In this document: positions 13,433 to 16,006 of the stretch, piece by piece
Layout of the letters: each line of letters starts with the position of its first letter
Numbering within the stretch: the stretch's first letter is position 1
NCBI GenBank assembly: GCA_038213005.1
Contig: JBBQTU010000078.1
Span: 1 to 16,006, forward strand
Direction: 5' to 3'
Length of the DNA stretch: 16,006 nucleotides
Origin: JBBQTU01 sp038213005
Lineage (GTDB): Bacteria; Planctomycetota; Phycisphaerae; Tepidisphaerales; Tepidisphaeraceae
Notes under the pieces: model-generated
Told to the model about the DNA's origin: nothing
Seen by the model: only the letters and a program-made list of their open reading frames with translations
Database searches by the model: none
Position numbers and translations under genes: made by a program

Positions 13433-13683
13433 TCCGCCGGAAGCGAGAAGGAGCGAGCCATCGCCAGAAAGACCCAGCGACCGCGAAGGCGAGAAGATCG
13501 CGAAGACGACGCGAAGAAGAGTTTTAACCGCCCACTCGGATTGCCTCGCCCGCTTAGCTTCCTTTGCTTCGATCCCCATCCGCTTTGGGAGTGCCCGCAT
13601 TGCCTTCGCCACGATTCTCGTCGCGTCGCTTCATGGCGGTTGCGAGTGCGGCTTCAAGACGCCCGTCTGGCTTCGGCGCTGGT

Positions 13684-13712
13684 TTGACCCGTCCATCTCC
13701 CTATCGTATACT
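13684..13712 (+). promoter_or_regulatory. Near-consensus sigma-70 promoter with no gene directly downstream
   Basis: TTGACC (13684-13689), exactly 17 nt, then TATACT (13707-13712). This is the best promoter by sequence in the window. Transcription would start near 13719-13720 and run toward rubrerythrin, 620 nt away, across the 89-bp repeat. A small RNA or a long leader are both possible. An inverted repeat CGGCC-(7)-GGCCG at about 13777-13793 lies shortly after the predicted start. Confidence 0.5.
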
Positions 13713-13975
13713 TCGATCCATTAGCTGAGGCGACCAGCGTGCGCGCCGACCCTGGTGCTCTTTGGCAAGTGAATATCCGGCCATTAACCGGCCGAACATC
13801 GCGCCAGCCAGGTCCGAAATTGCCCTCCAAGTTAAATGCCTAACAGGTGTGATTATGCTCTGGGCCCCCATTACGTTCCACGTTTTACGCTCTTCCCCAC
13901 CCGTCCCGCCCGAATTCGAGTTACGTCAAATCGCCACGGCGACACGAAACTCGCGCGCCTTCCTCCCTGATTTGC

Positions 13976-14064
13976 ACATAAGTCCTTATCAACACTGCTC
14001 TCCCGACCCCCTCCCCCCACCCCTGAAGAACGCGCGCTTCTGGCCCATCGGGTCGCACATAAGT
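13976..14064. repeat. 89-bp dispersed repeat, copy 2, with G-quadruplex-type core
   Basis: Same length and orientation as 1928-2016, bounded by ACATAAGT at 13976-13983 and 14057-14064. The 28-nt core at 13999-14026 is identical between copies, while the flanks have diverged (18 mismatches in all). On the minus strand four G-runs with very short loops form a quadruplex motif. Confidence 0.8.
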
Positions 14065-14208
14065 CTGTCGAAGATGGGAGGCCACTTGTGCCGGCCGGGC
14101 GCGGTGCCGCGACCCCAGGACGGACGCCGGGGCAGCCTATGGCCGCGTAGGCACAGCGGTAACCTGCGACAAGGAGCAGCTTCGCTGTGAGTCAGAGCTC
14201 AGAGCTGC

Positions 14209-14236
14209 TCAGCCAGATCGTGTTCAGCCAGATCGT
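14209..14236 (+). promoter_or_regulatory. Tandem 13-bp direct repeat, candidate operator of rubrerythrin
   Basis: TCAGCCAGATCGT occurs at 14209-14221 and 14224-14236, a period of 15 nt. With the -10 box at 14261-14266 and a start near 14272, the copies fall at about -63 to -51 and -48 to -36. That is where an activator, or a repressor covering the -35 region, would bind. The -35 itself is poor, which fits dependence on an activator. Confidence 0.4.
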
Positions 14237-14260
14237 AAGTGGCATTTGGACGTTATCCTG

Positions 14261-14266
14261 TATACT
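14261..14266 (+). promoter_or_regulatory. Probable -10 box (TATACT) of rubrerythrin
   Basis: TATACT precedes the rubrerythrin ATG by 72 nt, so the leader would be about 67 nt. No good -35 hexamer is seen at 16-18 nt. The leader contains a small stem GGCGA/TCGCC and ends in the purine-rich ribosome binding site AAGGAAGGAAG. Confidence 0.4.
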
Positions 14267-14338
14267 CTGGAAGCCTGAGCAGGTTGCGGGCGAGCTATCG
14301 CCTGGACCGACTCTCGGCCAGCAAGGAAGGAAGACCCC

Positions 14339-14920
14339 ATGGACTTTAAGACCAGCAAGACCCGCACGAATCTCATTAACGCCTTCGCCGGCGAATCCCA
14401 GGCGCGCAACCGCTACACGTTCTTCGCCAGCGAAGCCCGTAAGGCCGGCTACGAACAGGTCGCCGCCATCTTCCTCGACACCGCCGAAAACGAAAAAGAA
14501 CATGCCAAGCTGTTCTACAAGCTGGTCATCGAACTCGGCGGCAGCGACGTCATACAGGTGACCGAGTCCTATCCGGTCGTCCTGGGCGACACGATCGCGC
14601 ACCTTGGCTCGGCCATCTCCGGCGAGCACAGTGAGTGGCAGAAGGATTACGCCGAGATGGCCCGCATCGCGCAGGATGAAGGCTTCGCCAAGGCCGCTAC
14701 CATCTTCCGCCAGGTCGCCGAAGCCGAGAAGAGCCACGAAGAACGCTTCGCAAAACTCAAGCACAACGTCGAGAGTGGCCAGGCATTCAAACGAGCCACG
14801 CGCGTCCGCTGGCGCTGCCGCAACTGCGGCCGCGTGATCGAGGGTGAAGAGGCCCCAAAGGTCTGCCCCACCTGCCAGCACCCGCAGGCCTTCTTCGAAC
14901 TGCAGGCCGACAACTACTAG
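14339..14920 (+). CDS. rbr: Rubrerythrin
   Basis: This 193-aa protein has the classical two-domain form. The N-terminal four-helix bundle holds the di-iron site: E19 (AFAGESQARNRY), E52 and H55 (ENEKEHAKLF), E96 and E99 (AISGEHSEW), E130 and H133 (EAEKSHEERF). The C-terminal rubredoxin domain has C160, C163, C176 and C179 (RCRNCG and VCPTCQ) for one iron. Rubrerythrin reduces hydrogen peroxide in the cytoplasm with electrons from NADH via rubredoxin-type carriers. It is typical of anaerobes and microaerophiles but is also found in aerobes. The start is well supported by AAGGAAGG upstream. No PerR box was recognised. A membrane-anchored thioredoxin-fold gene follows after 119 nt. Confidence 0.97.
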   Translation: MDFKTSKTRTNLINAFAGESQARNRYTFFASEARKAGYEQVAAIFLDTAENEKEHAKLFYKLVIELGGSDVIQVTESYPVVLGDTIAHLGSAISGEHSEWQKDYAEMARIAQDEGFAKAATIFRQVAEAEKSHEERFAKLKHNVESGQAFKRATRVRWRCRNCGRVIEGEEAPKVCPTCQHPQAFFELQADNY

Positions 14921-15039
14921 GCTCTGTCCCAAGCCCGATCGGCGCGGGGCCATCGCGTTTTCAGACAGATGCCGGCCCGGCAGATCGAATCGAACCCGGC
15001 CACACCCGGTCTTGAGCCTGAAGGCGATGGGAGCAGGCT

Positions 15040-15552
15040 ATGGATCACCAGGAACCGCCGCCAGGATTCGACGAGCCGGAAAAATGGCCGCGCAATACGC
15101 CGACCAGAAAGCCCAACTACTTCGTCATTCTCGGCGTGATCCTGATCATCGTCCTGCTCGCATCCCAGTGGTCCGGCATCATGGCGTACTTCCACCGCCT
15201 GATCCCCAGCGAAGACATCGCGTGGAGGACCGATCTCCAAGCCGCACTCGCCGAGTCGCGCAAGACCCGCAAGCCGGTTCTGGTCAGTTTCACCGCCAAT
15301 GCTTCGCCCTCCTGCCAGATGATGGATCGCGATGTCTGGCCCGAACCCAAGATCCAAAAACTCACCCCCTGGTTTGTCCCCGTGCGCCTGGACGCCGATG
15401 TCACCACCACTCCGCCGATCGCCCAGCACTACGGCATAAGCACGATCCCGCACATCCTGATCCTGGACGGCCAAGGCACGGTGCTCAAGGAAGGCGCCGT
15501 CATGAACCGCGACGAGATGCTCCACTTTCTGGAGGGAGCCCTGGGCAATTGA
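15040..15552 (+). CDS. Membrane-anchored thioredoxin-fold protein with SxxC in place of CxxC
   Basis: GGAG 7 nt upstream supports the ATG at 15040. The 170-aa product has a short polar N-terminus, one transmembrane helix (about 27-48, YFVILGVILIIVLLASQW) and a thioredoxin-like domain from about 62. KPVLVSFTANASPSCQMMDRDVW aligns with the DsbD-C/thioredoxin-like form in which the site reads about DFTADWCPPCKMLDREVW, so the usual W-C-x-x-C is A-S89-P-S-C92. The cis-proline motif is intact (STIPHILILDGQG, P137). With only the second cysteine it cannot perform the standard dithiol reaction. It might act as a monothiol, a chaperone or a binding module. The helix orientation suggests that the domain faces the periplasm. 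Rubrerythrin precedes it by 119 nt, so a redox-stress role is possible but unproven. Confidence 0.85.
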   Translation: MDHQEPPPGFDEPEKWPRNTPTRKPNYFVILGVILIIVLLASQWSGIMAYFHRLIPSEDIAWRTDLQAALAESRKTRKPVLVSFTANASPSCQMMDRDVWPEPKIQKLTPWFVPVRLDADVTTTPPIAQHYGISTIPHILILDGQGTVLKEGAVMNRDEMLHFLEGALGN

Positions 15553-15637
15553 CACCCAACCGCCCGACATCGTTTAGACCACCCGCATCCATTTCCCTTT
15601 TTTGACCCGGCGGTGACGGGGCTGGCATCCTCGCCTC

Positions 15638-15901
15638 TCAGCCTCCCCACCTCCACCTCGGCGGCTCGCCCTTCCACCAGCAGATCGCCACAAGCAGTCC
15701 GCCGGCAATCAGCACCAGCGCCGGCGTGAGCGGACCGAATCGGCCGGGGTTGCCTGCCACAACCGCCAGCCAGCCACCGACCACGGCCAGGAAGGCGACC
15801 ATCACCACCCAGCCCTGCCATCGGCGGGGAAGCCCCCATCCCCATCCATATCGCTTGGCGGGAAACCAATAGTCTTTGTCTTCGGGCACCTTGGGTTCCA
15901 T
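15638..15901 (-). CDS. Small conserved two-helix membrane protein
   Basis: This 87-aa protein starts MEPKVPEDKDYWFPAKRYGW then GWGLPRRWQGW. The aromatic segment YW-P-KRYGWGWG-P--WQGW is one I recall from a conserved small membrane-protein family in several phyla, with no known function. Two transmembrane helices follow, about 30-48 (WVVMVAFLAVVGGWLAVVA) and 58-76 (LTPALVLIAGGLLVAICWW), with a short basic tail. There is no Shine-Dalgarno. A TATGAT box ends 8 nt before the ATG, suggesting a leaderless message. It converges with the thioredoxin-fold gene, 85 nt apart. No strong hairpin was seen in that gap, only a TTTTTT run at 15598-15603. Confidence 0.8.
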   Translation of the reverse strand: MEPKVPEDKDYWFPAKRYGWGWGLPRRWQGWVVMVAFLAVVGGWLAVVAGNPGRFGPLTPALVLIAGGLLVAICWWKGEPPRWRWGG

Positions 15902-15909
15902 GGCAACAC

Positions 15910-15915
15910 ATCATA
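15910..15915 (-). promoter_or_regulatory. Possible -10 box (TATGAT) of the 87-aa membrane protein gene
   Basis: TATGAT on the minus strand ends 8 nt before the ATG at 15901. No -35 consensus is visible. If used, the leader would be one or two nt at most. Confidence 0.3.
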
Positions 15916-15980
15916 CCCAACGATCTGCGGCCGCCCACCGGCTCATCGCAGAATCGGCGATCACTTGGAATCGCCGCAGA

Positions 15981-16005
15981 ATTGCCCGAGGAGGTTCCGG
16001 GCAAT
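15981..16005. other. Perfect 8-bp hairpin at the right edge
   Basis: ATTGCCCG (15981-15988) and CGGGCAAT (15998-16005) are exact inverted repeats around a 9-nt loop AGGAGGTTC. The window ends one base later, so a following T-tract on the plus strand cannot be judged. It could be a terminator of a gene outside, or a regulator site upstream of the 87-aa gene. Confidence 0.5.
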
Positions 16006-16006
16006 C

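Larger units (their letters stand above)
13421..14338. other. 918-nt region without a convincing gene
   Basis: Between divergent uvrB and rubrerythrin no frame shows a recognisable protein. A purine-rich stretch at about 13478-13520 is built of repeated GCGAAG-like words, a common kind of dispersed repeat in planctomycete-like genomes. A near-consensus plus-strand promoter lies at 13684-13712. The second 89-bp repeat is at 13976-14064. A 13-bp direct repeat pair at 14209-14236 precedes the rubrerythrin -10 box. The 142-codon frame at 13762-14190 runs through the repeat and looks spurious. Confidence 0.6.

Noticed and set aside
11489..13687. A 732-codon open frame on the plus strand, opposite uvrB
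   Set aside because: It is the mirror of the uvrB codons in GC-rich DNA: a low-complexity mix of G, A, D, V and L with no family resemblance. UvrB on the other strand is unmistakable.
13808..13820. SRP RNA core-like CCAGGTCCGAAA
   Set aside because: The required GGAAGGAAGCAG continuation is missing, and no closing helix was found.
13762..14190. A 142-codon plus-strand frame before rubrerythrin
   Set aside because: It runs through the 89-bp dispersed repeat, has no ribosome binding site and shows no domain-like pattern.
14187..14561. A GTG-initiated frame with AAGGAG upstream (14170-14175)
   Set aside because: It overlaps rubrerythrin out of frame, and the repeated SQIV comes from the 13-bp DNA repeat. 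The spacing to the GTG is also long.
14975..15010. tRNA-like T-loop (GGGTTCGATTC on the minus strand)
   Set aside because: The flanking bases do not form a T-stem, and no acceptor, D or anticodon arms fit.

Overview
The window is GC-rich bacterial chromosome. It most probably comes from a planctomycete, plausibly of the Phycisphaerae. That placement rests on remembered family character and no search was run: the RHS remnant, the REP-associated transposases with their short repeats, the sparse REP-like hairpins, and the style of the secreted hypothetical proteins. Promoters are mostly recognisable as TATACT-like -10 boxes. Shine-Dalgarno (SD) sequences are present for some genes and absent for others. 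Three genes (772-aa secreted protein, uvrB, 87-aa membrane protein) have a -10-like hexamer only 6-8 nt before the start codon, which suggests leaderless mRNAs.

Region 1 (1-2030) is a graveyard of accessory DNA. It holds one apparently intact REP-associated tyrosine transposase (RAYT) gene cut by the left edge, and a second RAYT broken by a frameshift and a stop. Two small arrays of the same 16-nt core repeat (2 + 3 copies, spaced 31-33 nt) follow, then a REP-type hairpin, an N-terminal stub of a radical SAM sulfatase-maturase-like gene, an internal piece of an RHS-repeat gene, and an 89-bp dispersed repeat with a G-quadruplex-type core. A second copy of that 89-bp repeat lies 12 kb away.

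Region 2 (2200-5510, + strand) has a secreted 772-aa protein of unknown function followed closely by an aldo/keto reductase, probably one operon. It ends in a perfect 8-bp hairpin between convergent genes.

Region 3 (5528-13420, - strand) reads, in transcription order: uvrB (DNA repair), a TIR-like protein of the CAP12/PCTIR type that lacks the expected glutamate, a secreted HExxH peptidase-like protein, a phytanoyl-CoA dioxygenase-family oxygenase, a secreted alpha/beta hydrolase and an FtsW/RodA-type SEDS protein. Gaps of 96-203 nt, individual -10 boxes and hairpins argue for mostly separate transcription units. No functional theme links them.

Region 4 (13421-14338) is a 918-nt stretch without a convincing gene. 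It contains a near-consensus promoter with no gene directly downstream, the second 89-bp repeat, and a tandem 13-bp repeat placed like an operator upstream of rubrerythrin.

Region 5 (14339-16006) has rubrerythrin (peroxide defence), a membrane-anchored thioredoxin-fold protein that has lost the first cysteine of its CXXC site, a small two-helix membrane protein on the other strand, and an 8-bp hairpin at the right edge.

The best candidates for something new are the E-to-A TIR-like protein, the short-repeat arrays that truncate two different genes, and the 89-bp G4 repeat family. I see no complete multi-gene defence or biosynthetic system.
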